From Elusimicrobiota bacterium (lineage in GTDB: Bacteria; Elusimicrobiota; Elusimicrobia; UBA1565; UBA9628), in assembly GCA_016212825.1 (NCBI GenBank), contig JACRDS010000030.1, positions 1 through 41,555 of the forward strand: a stretch of 41,555 nt of DNA, given 5' to 3'. A model generated the notes under the pieces. It did no database searches. It was not told where the DNA came from and saw nothing but the letters and a program-made list of their open reading frames with translations. The position numbers and the translations under genes were made by a program. Shown piece after piece: positions 33,249 to 40,800 of this stretch. Each line of letters starts with the position of its first letter. Position 1 is the first letter of the stretch.

Positions 33249-34253
33249 ATGGCGGAGCCCTATTTCACCGTCGTCATCCCCACCTACAACCTCCCCCGCC
33301 TGTGCGCGGCCGCGGTCCTGAGCGTCCTGGCCCAGACGGAGAAGGACTTCGAGCTCATCGTGATCGACGACGGCTCCACCGACGACACGCCGAAGCTCCT
33401 GCCCAAGGTCTGTCAGGATCCGCGCTCCCGCTACGTCCGCATGGAGCGCAACAGCGGCCAGCACGTCTGCCGCAACCGCGCCATCCGGGAGGCCCGGGGC
33501 CGCTTCGTCACGTTCCTCGACCACGACGACCTCTACCTGCCCGGCCGGCTCGCGGCGTTCCGGCAGGCGGCTGAGTCCAGGCCTGCGGCCGGCTTCTGGT
33601 TCTCCAACGGCTACCTGCGGCGCTTCGAGAGGGTCATCGCCCGGCTCTTCGACCCGGCCCGCCGCATCCCCCAGGGCCGCGTGCCCGGCTGGTTCGCGGT
33701 GGGAGACAAGCACTTGCCCTACGTCACCACCAACCTCGCCATCCGGCGCGAGGCGTTCGCCAAGCACGGCCTGTTCCGGGAGGACATGCGCATCCTGGAG
33801 GACACCGAGCTCTACGCGCGCATGCTCGCCGGCGGCCTGGAGGTCGGCGCCATCCCCGAGCCGCTGTCCGTGCGCACCATGCACGAGGCTCAGCAGACCC
33901 GGGATTACGAGACCACCTTCCGGGAGGCGGTCATGGCCCTCGAAGCCGGCCGGCCCGAGCCCGGCGAGCGCCGGGCCCGCTGGCGCGAGCTGGTGCTGGA
34001 TACCGCGGCCTTCTACATGAAGGAAGGGCGGCCGGACAAGGCGAGGGAGTTCCTGCTGGCCCAGCTTGGAGACTCGGCCCGCGGCCTGGCCCTCTACCGC
34101 CTCGGGGCCGTGCCCCCCGGCGTCCTGGGCTGGCTCAAGAAGCTGCGCCGCGCGGCCCTGGAACTGCGCTACAGCGAGGCCTTGGCTCCCGCCGAGTTCC
34201 GGGACGTGGAAACGGTCATCGCGCCGTACCTGGAACGGGCGCGGGCGCTCTGA
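33249..34253 (+). CDS. Family 2 glycosyltransferase (second of a pair)
   Basis: The 334-residue protein starts two bases after the first GT2 gene, with an AAAGGAATAA ribosome-binding region. Motifs are FTVVIPTYNLPRLCAAAVLSVLAQTEKDFELIVIDDGSTDDT, then GQHVCRNRAIREARGRFVTFLDHDDLYLPG (DxDD metal site). LRIREAFAKHG-type acceptor-side sequence and EDTELYARMLAGG (the ED motif) follow. Equal length with its neighbour is coincidental, since sequence identity outside the motifs is low. The two probably act in sequence on one glycan. The 3' end overlaps the convergent secreted-protein gene by 38 bases. Confidence 0.88.
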   Translation: MAEPYFTVVIPTYNLPRLCAAAVLSVLAQTEKDFELIVIDDGSTDDTPKLLPKVCQDPRSRYVRMERNSGQHVCRNRAIREARGRFVTFLDHDDLYLPGRLAAFRQAAESRPAAGFWFSNGYLRRFERVIARLFDPARRIPQGRVPGWFAVGDKHLPYVTTNLAIRREAFAKHGLFREDMRILEDTELYARMLAGGLEVGAIPEPLSVRTMHEAQQTRDYETTFREAVMALEAGRPEPGERRARWRELVLDTAAFYMKEGRPDKAREFLLAQLGDSARGLALYRLGAVPPGVLGWLKKLRRAALELRYSEALAPAEFRDVETVIAPYLERARAL

Positions 34254-34965
34254 CCGGCGCGGTCTGAGTGGATGTGACCACGGGCACGCCGGTCACGGCC
34301 GTCGGCGCGGAGGGGCGCGGAGCCGGGAGCCTGGGCGCCGGCGGAGCGGGCGGCGGAGCGGCCGTCTGGCGCAGCTCCGGCGGCACCGGCCGGTTGCCCC
34401 GGACCTCCCCGCTGCGCAGGCGCCAGAAGGTCGGCTGGCTGGAGAGCGCGCGCGAGTAGAGGGCGTCGCCCGCCTCGGTGAGCAGGCCCGAGCCCCGGTC
34501 GAAGAGCGGCCGGCCTTCCAGGTCCGTGAGCCAGTAGGCCCACTTGGTCTCGACCTCCCGGCGTTCGAAGTAGGCCAGCGACTCCTGACTCTTGATCTGC
34601 AGGTATCTGTCGAAGCCCAGGCGGGTCAGGCGCAGGCGCGTGGCGGTGGAGCCCGGCGGCCGGTCGCGCAGCACCAGCCCTTTCCAGGACAGGAAGCGCC
34701 GGCTCAGCAGGCCCAGGGCGCCCGAGGCCTCGGCCCGGCGCATGCGCTCCAGGAGCTCCATGTCCAGCGGGCTCCACTGGTTCATGTCCGTGCCCAGGAT
34801 GCCGCGCTGCCACATGTCGTTGAGGGTGGCGCGGCGCTGGTCGCGGGCCAGCTCAGCCGCCAGGCTGGGCACCGGCGCGTCGTGGTCGCCCGCCGCCCGG
34901 GGCGCGTCCGCGGCCCGGGACGGGACTGCGGCCAGCAGGAGCGCGGCGGCGAGCGCGGCCTTCAT
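34216..34965 (-). CDS. Secreted protein of unknown function
   Basis: The ATG at 34965 overlaps the dcd stop codon (ATGA) and opens a signal peptide ([18 protein letters not shown]), giving 249 residues. The middle part is helical ([44 protein letters not shown]) and contains several Trp/Tyr ([19 protein letters not shown]). The last 60 residues are Pro/Ala/Val/Thr-rich. I do not recognise a family. It is the last gene of the rplU-obgE-hpn-dcd block, and its final 38 bases overlap the end of the second GT2 gene on the other strand. Confidence 0.65.
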   Translation of the reverse strand: MKAALAAALLLAAVPSRAADAPRAAGDHDAPVPSLAAELARDQRRATLNDMWQRGILGTDMNQWSPLDMELLERMRRAEASGALGLLSRRFLSWKGLVLRDRPPGSTATRLRLTRLGFDRYLQIKSQESLAYFERREVETKWAYWLTDLEGRPLFDRGSGLLTEAGDALYSRALSSQPTFWRLRSGEVRGNRPVPPELRQTAAPPPAPPAPRLPAPRPSAPTAVTGVPVVTSTQTAPVRAPAPVPGTAR

Positions 34966-35528
34966 CTCAGGTTGGAGTTGACGCGCGGCGGCACGATGCC
35001 GACCTGGGCCTGGTACTTGCCCTTGCGGTCCGCGTAGGAGGTCTCGCAGAGCTCGCTGCCCTCGAAGAACAGGAGCTGGGCGATGCCTTCTCCCGAGTAG
35101 ACCTTGGCCGGCAGGGGCGTGGTGTTGGAGATCTCGATGGTCAGGTGTCCGGTCCAGCAGGGCTCCAGGGGCGTGACGTTGACGATGATGCCGCAGCGGG
35201 CGAAGGTGCTTTTCCCCAGACAGACGGCCAGCACCTCGCGCGGGATGTCGAAGTTCTCCACGGAGCGGGCCAGGGCGAAGGAGTTCGGCGGGATGACGCA
35301 GTGCGGCCCTTTGTAGTCCACGAAGGACTTTGGGTCGAAGGCCTTGGGGTCCACGACCGCGCCGAAGACGTTGGTGAAGATCTTGTACTCGTCGGCGAGC
35401 CGGATGTCGTAGCCGTAGGAGGAGAGGCCGTAGGAGATTCGGCCCCGCCCCTCGACGCGCTCCACGAACGGGTCGATCATCTTGCGCTCCAGGCACATCT
35501 TGCGTATCCACTTGTCGGATTTCAACAT
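34962..35528 (-). CDS. dcd: dCTP deaminase
   Basis: The 188-residue protein is full length. [28 protein letters not shown] and the catalytic region [32 protein letters not shown] (with the Glu of PLEP) match Dcd. It converts dCTP to dUTP and ammonia, feeding dTMP synthesis. The bifunctional Dcd-Dut form cannot be excluded from sequence. ATAGGAGAG is a good ribosome-binding site. Palindromic element C ends 15 bases before the start, so promoter or leader elements of dcd may lie within it. Confidence 0.95.
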   Translation of the reverse strand: MLKSDKWIRKMCLERKMIDPFVERVEGRGRISYGLSSYGYDIRLADEYKIFTNVFGAVVDPKAFDPKSFVDYKGPHCVIPPNSFALARSVENFDIPREVLAVCLGKSTFARCGIIVNVTPLEPCWTGHLTIEISNTTPLPAKVYSGEGIAQLLFFEGSELCETSYADRKGKYQAQVGIVPPRVNSNLR

Positions 35529-35543
35529 GGACTCTCCTATCTA

Positions 35544-35613
35544 ATTCGGGACACAATACTAAATTCCGGCCCCGGGCAGCTAAACGCCGTGAAATAGGTA
35601 TTGTGTCCCGAAT
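35544..35613. repeat. Palindromic repeat element C
   Basis: A perfect 16-bp inverted repeat: ATTCGGGACACAATAC at 35544-35559 and GTATTGTGTCCCGAAT at 35598-35613. Weaker pairing continues inward (35560-35566 with 35591-35597) and a GC-rich centre follows. On the minus strand the A of the hpnD stop codon TGA is also the first base of the arm. The element separates hpnD from dcd in an otherwise coupled operon. Confidence 0.85.
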
Positions 35614-36449
35614 CAGAGGCCGTGGCAGTAGAGCCAGGCCTTGCCGGCCAGGACCGCCTTGCGCCAGCGGGACAGCCGGTGGCGGTGGAAGAGCACGCGG
35701 AAGCCGCCCGCGCGGATCTCCTCGAGCAGGGCCTCGTAGATGTGGGCCATGACCTCCGCGGGCAGCAGGCCCGGCCGGTCGCGGAAGTCCACCAGGCTGC
35801 GCGCCCGGCGGTAGTAGGTCTGGGCCCGGCGGCAGAGGATGTCCATGAGGCGGTCGAAGGCGGCGTTGTGGCTGCGCAGGAGCAGCTCCTGCTCCGTGTA
35901 GCCGGCCTCCTTCATGTCGCTGGCCGGGAGGTAGATCCGGCCCAGCTCCAGGTCCGCGCCCACGTCGCGGATGATGTTGGTGAGCTGGAAGGCGTAGCCG
36001 AAGAGGGTGGCGAACTCGCGCATGCGCTCCGGCGGCGTGGCCTGGTAGCCGCAGATCTCCACGGTGAGGCGTCCCGCGGAGGAGGCCACCCCGCGCATGT
36101 AGCTCTCCAGCTCCTCCGTGGTCGCGTAACGCGTCCCTTCCAGGTCCATGGCGCAGCCCCGGATCATCTCCAGGAAGGCGTCCTTGGGCAGGCCGTAGGT
36201 CCGCACGTGGGGCAGCAGGCGGACGGCCACGGGGTGCTCTGGCTTCCCCGCGTAGAGCTTGTCGAGCTCGTCCTTCCAGGTCTCCAGCTGGCGGCGCGCC
36301 TCGTCCTTGGGCAGCTCCCCGGAGTCCACGATGTCGTCGATGAGGCGGCAATAGGCGTAGACCGCGGAGAGCGCCTCGCGCTTGGCCCTGGGCAAAGACA
36401 GGAAGCCCAGGAAGAAGTTGGAGCCGCGTTCCACGGATGCCGGACTCAT
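35613..36449 (-). CDS. hpnD: Presqualene diphosphate synthase HpnD-like
   Basis: The 278-residue protein starts at ATG 36449, overlapping the hpnC stop (ATGA). It is a squalene/phytoene synthase family member with both Asp-rich motifs intact: AYCRLIDDIVDSGE and NIIRDVGADLELGRIYLP. GSNFFLGFLSLPRAKREALSAVYAY and YMRGVASSAGRLTVEICGY fit HpnD, which joins two farnesyl diphosphates to presqualene diphosphate. Phytoene synthase cannot be excluded, but the adjacent hpnC-like gene favours the HpnCDE squalene route. No hpnE is in the window. Confidence 0.85.
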   Translation of the reverse strand: MSPASVERGSNFFLGFLSLPRAKREALSAVYAYCRLIDDIVDSGELPKDEARRQLETWKDELDKLYAGKPEHPVAVRLLPHVRTYGLPKDAFLEMIRGCAMDLEGTRYATTEELESYMRGVASSAGRLTVEICGYQATPPERMREFATLFGYAFQLTNIIRDVGADLELGRIYLPASDMKEAGYTEQELLLRSHNAAFDRLMDILCRRAQTYYRRARSLVDFRDRPGLLPAEVMAHIYEALLEEIRAGGFRVLFHRHRLSRWRKAVLAGKAWLYCHGL

Positions 36450-37327
36450 GGCTTCAGGATGGTGCGCAGGATCAGCGGCAACCAGTCCCAATTGGAGAGC
36501 ACGGGGCGGTGCGTCAGCACGTCGAAGTCCCGCTTGCGGATGCGGCGCAGGGTCTCGCGGCCGCCGTACCAGGCCAGGCGCACCTTCCAGGCCAGCAGGC
36601 GGGGCAGCTTGTCGGGCAGGGGCCGCACCTGCTCGAACAGCGCCCGCGTGCGGTTGATCTCGAACTTCATGAGCTCGCGGAACTTCTCGTTGCACACGCC
36701 CATGCGCAGGTCGGCCTCGGTATAGCCGAAGGCCTGGAAGTCTTCCTCCGGGATGTAGATGCGGTCGCGCTTGAGGTCCAGGGCGACGTCGCGCCAGAGG
36801 CGGGTCAGCAGCAGCGCCGAGCACAGGGCGTCGGAGTAGCGCAGCACCGGCTCCTCCCGGTAGCCGTGGATCATGAACAGCAGGCGCCCCAGCGGGTCCG
36901 CGGCGAGGCGGCAGAACCCCAGCAGCTCGTCGTAGGTCTGGTAGCGGGCCCTCGTCGCGTCCTGCAGGCAGGCCGCCGCGATGTCGTCGAGCAGGGGCAC
37001 GGGAAGGTCGAACTCCCGGACCGTGCGTCCCAGGGCCGCGAAGACCGGGTGCTCCGGAGGGGCCTTCCCCAGGCCGCCGAGCTGGCGGCGCCAGTCTTCC
37101 AGGCGCTGCAGGCGCGCGCCCTCGTGCTCCGGGGCCTCGACCATGTCCCGGGCGATGCGCGCGAATGCGTAGAGGGCCGCGATGTGCGGCCGCAACGCCC
37201 GGTCGGCCAGGCGCCGCACCATCTGGAAGCCGCGGCGCTGGGCGGCCAGGTCCAGGCAGAAGGCTTCAGCTTCGGCGGGGTTCGCGGGGTCGGCGAGGCG
37301 CGCGGCGTAGGCGTCGAGGGGGCTCAT
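36446..37327 (-). CDS. hpnC: Hydroxysqualene synthase HpnC-like
   Basis: The 293-residue protein starts at ATG 37327, overlapping the obgE stop (ATGA). It is a squalene/phytoene synthase family protein resembling HpnC, which converts presqualene diphosphate to hydroxysqualene. The second Asp-rich motif is present (RLWRDVALDLKRDRIYIPEEDF). The first is altered: ALYAFARIARDMVEAPEHEG, where relatives have DDxAD. The change from DDxxD to RDxxE may affect magnesium-diphosphate binding. The C-terminal region and length are normal. Confidence 0.82.
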   Translation of the reverse strand: MSPLDAYAARLADPANPAEAEAFCLDLAAQRRGFQMVRRLADRALRPHIAALYAFARIARDMVEAPEHEGARLQRLEDWRRQLGGLGKAPPEHPVFAALGRTVREFDLPVPLLDDIAAACLQDATRARYQTYDELLGFCRLAADPLGRLLFMIHGYREEPVLRYSDALCSALLLTRLWRDVALDLKRDRIYIPEEDFQAFGYTEADLRMGVCNEKFRELMKFEINRTRALFEQVRPLPDKLPRLLAWKVRLAWYGGRETLRRIRKRDFDVLTHRPVLSNWDWLPLILRTILKP

Positions 37328-38652
37328 TTCTTGCCGATCCCGATGCGCGTGCGCCGGTCGCTCTTGAGGCGCGGCAGGGGGCGGCGCGTCTCGCCGCTCC
37401 ACTCGAACTCGAAGTCGCCGCAGCGTACCAGGTCGCCGTCCTTGATGCCGGCCCGCTGGAGGGCCTTGTCCACGCCGATGCGCTTGAGAGAGACCTGGAA
37501 GCGCTCCACGGCCTCGGGCAGGGTCGGCTCCAGCATGGCCGCGGCCCGCTGCACGAAGCGGCCCTCGAGGACGAATCGGCCTCCGCCCAGAGGGCGGATG
37601 CGGAAGCCCGTCTCCATGCGCACGACCCGTCCTTCCACTGCGGCGCCGGAGAAGCGCACCGGGCCGGGCGGCAGGCGGGAGAGCTCCTGGATGACCCGGT
37701 CGAGCAGGCGCCAGACGCCCTCGCCGGTGGCGGCCGAGATGCCGAAGGTCCGGCGCGGGTAGCGGGCCTTGACCTTGGCCAGGACCTCGCGGCCGCCGGG
37801 CAGGTCGAGCTTGTTGACCGCGATGAGGCGCGGCTTGGCCGCCAAGCGCGGCGAGAAGGCCTTGAGTTCGGTCTCGATGTCCTTGATGCCGGGCAAAGGC
37901 GCCCGGCCGCCGAAGCCGGCCGGGTCCACGAGGTGGATGAGCAGGCGGGTGCGCTCGATGTGGCGCAGGAAGGAGATGCCCAGGCCCTTGCCCTGGTGCG
38001 CCCCCGCGATGAGGCCGGGGATGTCGGCGGCCACGAAGCTGTTGGATTTGTGCCCGACCACGCCCAGGTTCGGGGTCAGCGTGGTGAAGGGGTAGTCCGC
38101 CACCTTGGGCCGGGCGTTGGAGATGCGCGCCAGCAGGCTCGATTTTCCCGCGTTGGGGAAGCCCGCCAGGCCCACGTCGGCCAGGAGCTTGAGCTCGACC
38201 GTGAGCTCGGTCTTCTCGCCCGGCTCGCCGCGCTCGCAGAGGCGCGGGGTGATCACCCGCCGGCTCTTGAAGGAGAGGTTGCCGCGGCCGCCCCGGCCGC
38301 CCTCGGCGGCCAGGAAGCGCTGGCCGGGCTGGGCCAGGTCCGCCAGGAGGGTCCCGTCGCGGTACACCGTGGTGCCCGCGGGCACGGACACGACGGTGTC
38401 CGCCGCGGACTCCCCGGTCTTGCCCTTGCCCTTGCCGGGCATGCCGTCGACGCCGCGCAGGTGCGGCTTGCGGGCCAGCTCCAGGAGCGTGGTCAGCTGC
38501 GGGGAGGCCTCCAGGTAGACGGAGCCGCCGCGGCCGCCGTCGCCGCCGTCCGGCCCGCCGAACTCGATGAACTTCTCGCGGTGGAAGGAGAGACAGCCGT
38601 TGCCGCCGGTTCCCGCCGTGACGAAAAGACGGACCTTGTCTATGAACTCCAA
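37324..38652 (-). CDS. obgE: GTPase ObgE/CgtA
   Basis: The 442-residue protein has three domains. The glycine-rich Obg domain (1-158) includes [18 protein letters not shown] and [13 protein letters not shown]. The G domain (about 159-330) has P-loop [11 protein letters not shown], switch motif [10 protein letters not shown], and NKLD. The C-terminal OCT domain (about 350-425) includes [25 protein letters not shown]. It takes part in 50S ribosome assembly and stress signalling. The rplU-rpmA-obgE order is conserved in bacteria. It lies 28 bases after rpmA and overlaps hpnC. Confidence 0.97.
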   Translation of the reverse strand: MEFIDKVRLFVTAGTGGNGCLSFHREKFIEFGGPDGGDGGRGGSVYLEASPQLTTLLELARKPHLRGVDGMPGKGKGKTGESAADTVVSVPAGTTVYRDGTLLADLAQPGQRFLAAEGGRGGRGNLSFKSRRVITPRLCERGEPGEKTELTVELKLLADVGLAGFPNAGKSSLLARISNARPKVADYPFTTLTPNLGVVGHKSNSFVAADIPGLIAGAHQGKGLGISFLRHIERTRLLIHLVDPAGFGGRAPLPGIKDIETELKAFSPRLAAKPRLIAVNKLDLPGGREVLAKVKARYPRRTFGISAATGEGVWRLLDRVIQELSRLPPGPVRFSGAAVEGRVVRMETGFRIRPLGGGRFVLEGRFVQRAAAMLEPTLPEAVERFQVSLKRIGVDKALQRAGIKDGDLVRCGDFEFEWSGETRRPLPRLKSDRRTRIGIGKK

Positions 38653-38680
38653 AGCGGACCCGTCCGGGAGAGGGTCCCGG

Positions 38681-38947
38681 TCAGGCGGCCGCAGGCGCGG
38701 GCAAGACGCTGACGCGCTTCTTGTCCTTGTGCGCCCACTGGAAGGCGACCACGCCGTCGGCCTTGGCGAAGAGCGTGTCGTCCTTGCCGCGTCCCACGTT
38801 GTCGCCGGGCAGGAACTTGGTGCCGCGCTGGCGCACGATCACCGCGCCGGCGAGCACGCGCTGGCCGCCGTAGCGCTTCACGCCGAGGCGCTGCCCGTTG
38901 CTGTCGCGTCCGTTGCTGGAGGAACCCTGAGCTTTAGTGTGTGCCAT
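38681..38947 (-). CDS. rpmA: 50S ribosomal protein L27
   Basis: The 88-residue protein ([29 protein letters not shown]) is a typical L27, with [34 protein letters not shown]. It reaches into the peptidyl-transferase centre. No cleavable Firmicutes-type N-terminal extension is present. It starts one base after the rplU stop codon and is followed by obgE. Confidence 0.97.
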   Translation of the reverse strand: MAHTKAQGSSSNGRDSNGQRLGVKRYGGQRVLAGAVIVRQRGTKFLPGDNVGRGKDDTLFAKADGVVAFQWAHKDKKRVSVLPAPAAA

Positions 38948-38948
38948 G

Positions 38949-39260
38949 TCAGTTGATGGAGATGTTCTTGATGCGGAGGTCGGTGTAGTCCTGGCGGTGC
39001 CCCTTGGTCTTGCGGTAGGCCTTCTTGGTCCGCCTCTTGAAGACGATGATCTTGGGGCCGCGGGTCTGCTTGACCACCTCGGCCGTGACCTGCGCCGTCC
39101 GGGAGTTCGCCGGCTCCTGGCCTTGCGGAGCGTCGCCCACGGCCCACAGGGCCTTGAAGATCAGCTCCTTGCCGGGCTCCGCTTCGAGCTTCTCCACGCG
39201 GATGGTCTCGCCGGGGGACACCCAGAATTGTCTGCCGCCCGTCTCTATGATCGCGTACAT
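38949..39260 (-). CDS. rplU: 50S ribosomal protein L21
   Basis: The 103-residue protein has the L21 pattern [25 protein letters not shown] and the basic C-terminal segment [28 protein letters not shown]. It is first of the rplU-rpmA-obgE-hpnC-hpnD-dcd block. The ATG has no Shine-Dalgarno sequence; TGATAACAT on the minus strand (39278-39270) forms a -10 box 15 to 10 bases upstream. Confidence 0.97.
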   Translation of the reverse strand: MYAIIETGGRQFWVSPGETIRVEKLEAEPGKELIFKALWAVGDAPQGQEPANSRTAQVTAEVVKQTRGPKIIVFKRRTKKAYRKTKGHRQDYTDLRIKNISIN

Positions 39261-39269
39261 AAGACGAAT

Positions 39270-39278
39270 ATGTTATCA
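39270..39278 (-). promoter_or_regulatory. Extended -10 box for the rplU operon
   Basis: Minus-strand TGATAACAT, hexamer TAACAT 15 to 10 bases before the ATG, followed by ATTCGTCTT with no ribosome-binding site. A leader of about three bases is predicted. Confidence 0.5.
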
Positions 39279-39302
39279 AAAAACGGTCCCCCGTGCAAGA
39301 AA

Positions 39303-39311
39303 TGTTATCAT
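39303..39311 (+). promoter_or_regulatory. Extended -10 box for the MFS gene
   Basis: TGTTATCAT, hexamer at 39306-39311, lies 15 to 10 bases before the ATG at 39321. No ribosome-binding site lies between. It is divergent from the rplU box 25 bases away. Confidence 0.5.
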
Positions 39312-39320
39312 TGCATCGCT

Positions 39321-40532
39321 ATGCTCCTGAAAAATATAGGCCGCAACGTCGTTTTCCTCGGCATCGTGAGCGGCCTCACCGACATCTCCTCGGAGATGCT
39401 CTACCCCATAATGCCCCTGTTCCTCACCGCGGTCCTGGGCGCGCCCATGACCGTGGTTGGGCTCATCGAGGGCGTGGCCGAGGCCACGGCCAGCCTGCTC
39501 AAGGCGGCCAGCGGGCTGTGGTCCGACCGCGCGGGACGGCGCAAGCCTTTCGTGCTCTGGGGCTACGGGCTCTCGGCCGCCAGCAAGCCCCTGCTGGCTT
39601 TGGCCGGGGCCTGGCCGTTCGTGCTGTTCTGCCGCTTCCTCGACCGGACCGGCAAGGGTGTGCGCGGTTCGGCGCGCGACGCCCTGCTCGCCTCCTCCAC
39701 GGAGCCCGAGCACTGGGGCCAGGCCTTCGGCTTCCATCGCGCCATGGACACGGCCGGCGCCGTGGCCGGGCCCCTGCTCACGGTGCTGCTGCTGTCGGTG
39801 TTCGGGATGAGCTACCGGGGCATCTTCCTGATCGCGGCGGTGCCGGCCGCGCTCGGCGTGGTGGTGCTGGCTTACTTCGTCGAGGAACGGCGACTGTCCC
39901 CCGACGGAGCCGCCGCCCCCCGTGGGGGGGCGGCGGGACTCCCGGCGCGAAGCGCCGGGAGTGCGATCAAGAACATTTTCACTCCTGACTACACGCGGTT
40001 CTTCCTGATCTACGGCCTGTTCGCGGTGGGCAATTCCAGCGACGCCTTCCTGCTCCTGAAGGCCAAGGCGGGCGGGCTGAGCGCGACGGCCGTGGTGCTG
40101 GCCTACGTCCTCTACAACGCGGTCTACGCGCTGGCCGCGACGCCGGCCGGGGTCTTGGCGGATCGGATCGGGCGTTCGCGCGCGCTGGCGCTGGGGCTGG
40201 CCGTGTTCGCCCTCGTCTATCTCGGCTTCGCCTGGGCGGGCGGCTCCGCGGTCTGGCTGCTCTTCCCCGTCTACGGCCTCTACGGGGCGCTGGCCGAGAG
40301 TTCGCTCAAGGCCGCGCTGGCCGAGCGCTGCACGGCAGAGAACCGCGCCGCGGCTATGGGCCTGTTCCAGGGCGCCGCGGGCATCCTGGCCCTGGTCGCG
40401 AGCGTGGCCGCGGGCTGGCTGTGGAGCCGCGTCTCGCCAGCCGCGCCGTTCTATCTGGGCGCGGCCTGCGCCGCGGCCGCGGCGGGCCTCATGGCGCTCT
40501 TCCCCGTACGCGCGCGTTCCAGCGCGCGGTAG
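39321..40532 (+). CDS. MFS transporter
   Basis: The 403-residue protein starts at ATG 39321 (MLLKNIGRNVVFLGIVSGLTDISSEMLYPIMPLFL); the upstream open frame is a shadow of rplU. About 12 membrane helices are visible. The loop 2-3 motif is GLWSDRAGRRKPFVLWGY and the cytoplasmic motif before helix 5 is RFLDRTGKGVRGSARDALLA, similar to a group of MFS proteins of unknown substrate. Helices 6 and 7 are joined by a loop with an 18-residue low-complexity insert (about residues 197-214, GAAAPRGGAAGLPARSAG) encoded by a double DNA hairpin at 39910-39962. The stop codon is within a 9-bp hairpin (40519-40540). Confidence 0.87.
   Translation: MLLKNIGRNVVFLGIVSGLTDISSEMLYPIMPLFLTAVLGAPMTVVGLIEGVAEATASLLKAASGLWSDRAGRRKPFVLWGYGLSAASKPLLALAGAWPFVLFCRFLDRTGKGVRGSARDALLASSTEPEHWGQAFGFHRAMDTAGAVAGPLLTVLLLSVFGMSYRGIFLIAAVPAALGVVVLAYFVEERRLSPDGAAAPRGGAAGLPARSAGSAIKNIFTPDYTRFFLIYGLFAVGNSSDAFLLLKAKAGGLSATAVVLAYVLYNAVYALAATPAGVLADRIGRSRALALGLAVFALVYLGFAWAGGSAVWLLFPVYGLYGALAESSLKAALAERCTAENRAAAMGLFQGAAGILALVASVAAGWLWSRVSPAAPFYLGAACAAAAAGLMALFPVRARSSAR
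39910..39962 (+). repeat. Double hairpin inside the MFS coding region
   Basis: The first hairpin has a 12-bp perfect stem (39910-39921 with 39925-39936) with a GTG loop. The second has an 11-bp perfect stem, ACTCCCGGCGC at 39938-39948 with its complement at 39952-39962, and a GAA loop. Organisation and loop match the intergenic pair at 7611-7666. The insert keeps frame and falls in the central cytoplasmic loop. Confidence 0.65.
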
Positions 40533-40540
40533 CGCGCTGG
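40519..40540 (+). terminator. Hairpin over the MFS stop codon
   Basis: CCAGCGCGC (40519-40527) pairs with GCGCGCTGG (40532-40540) around a GGTA loop that contains part of the stop codon. No T-run follows, so factor-independent termination is uncertain. Confidence 0.45.
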
Positions 40541-40740
40541 CACTGACCGCCCTCAGGGAGTGCGTCGCGGTCATGTGCGGATGCGCGCCGCTGGCCTTCC
40601 TGGAATGCCCGTTCCGGTTTAGCGTTGAGTGATTTCTGTGCGCGATAGCTGTTTATCTAATATTCTTCAGTATCATTTGATGTCATTTATTGCACATTTT
40701 TTAGGAGCGCGGGCTCCCGCACCGGCCCTCGTCGGAGAAT
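40541..40740. other. Gene-free region before nrdJ with an AT-rich block
   Basis: The 268-base gap between the MFS stop and the nrdJ start is the longest non-coding stretch in the window. Its middle (about 40620-40703) is markedly AT-rich compared with everything around it and holds no open frame. GGAGC-GCGG-GCTCC at 40704-40717 can form a small hairpin. I see no cobalamin riboswitch or NrdR boxes. Confidence 0.4.
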
Positions 40741-40769
40741 TTGACATCCCGCGGGGATGCTGTTAAACT
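40741..40769 (+). promoter_or_regulatory. Sigma-70-type promoter of nrdJ
   Basis: TTGACA at 40741-40746 and TAAACT at 40764-40769 are separated by 17 bases, the optimal spacing. Transcription would start near 40776. TAAGGAG at 40787-40793 is the ribosome-binding site, seven bases before the TTG start codon. This gene has the classic -35/-10 layout with a leader, unlike most others here. Confidence 0.75.
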
Positions 40770-40800
40770 TTCCAGACATTTTGTCGTAAGGAGACCCCCT

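Noticed and set aside
40533-40800. Cobalamin riboswitch upstream of the B12-dependent nrdJ
   Set aside because: No B12-box-like conserved core or matching stem arrangement is visible in the gap.
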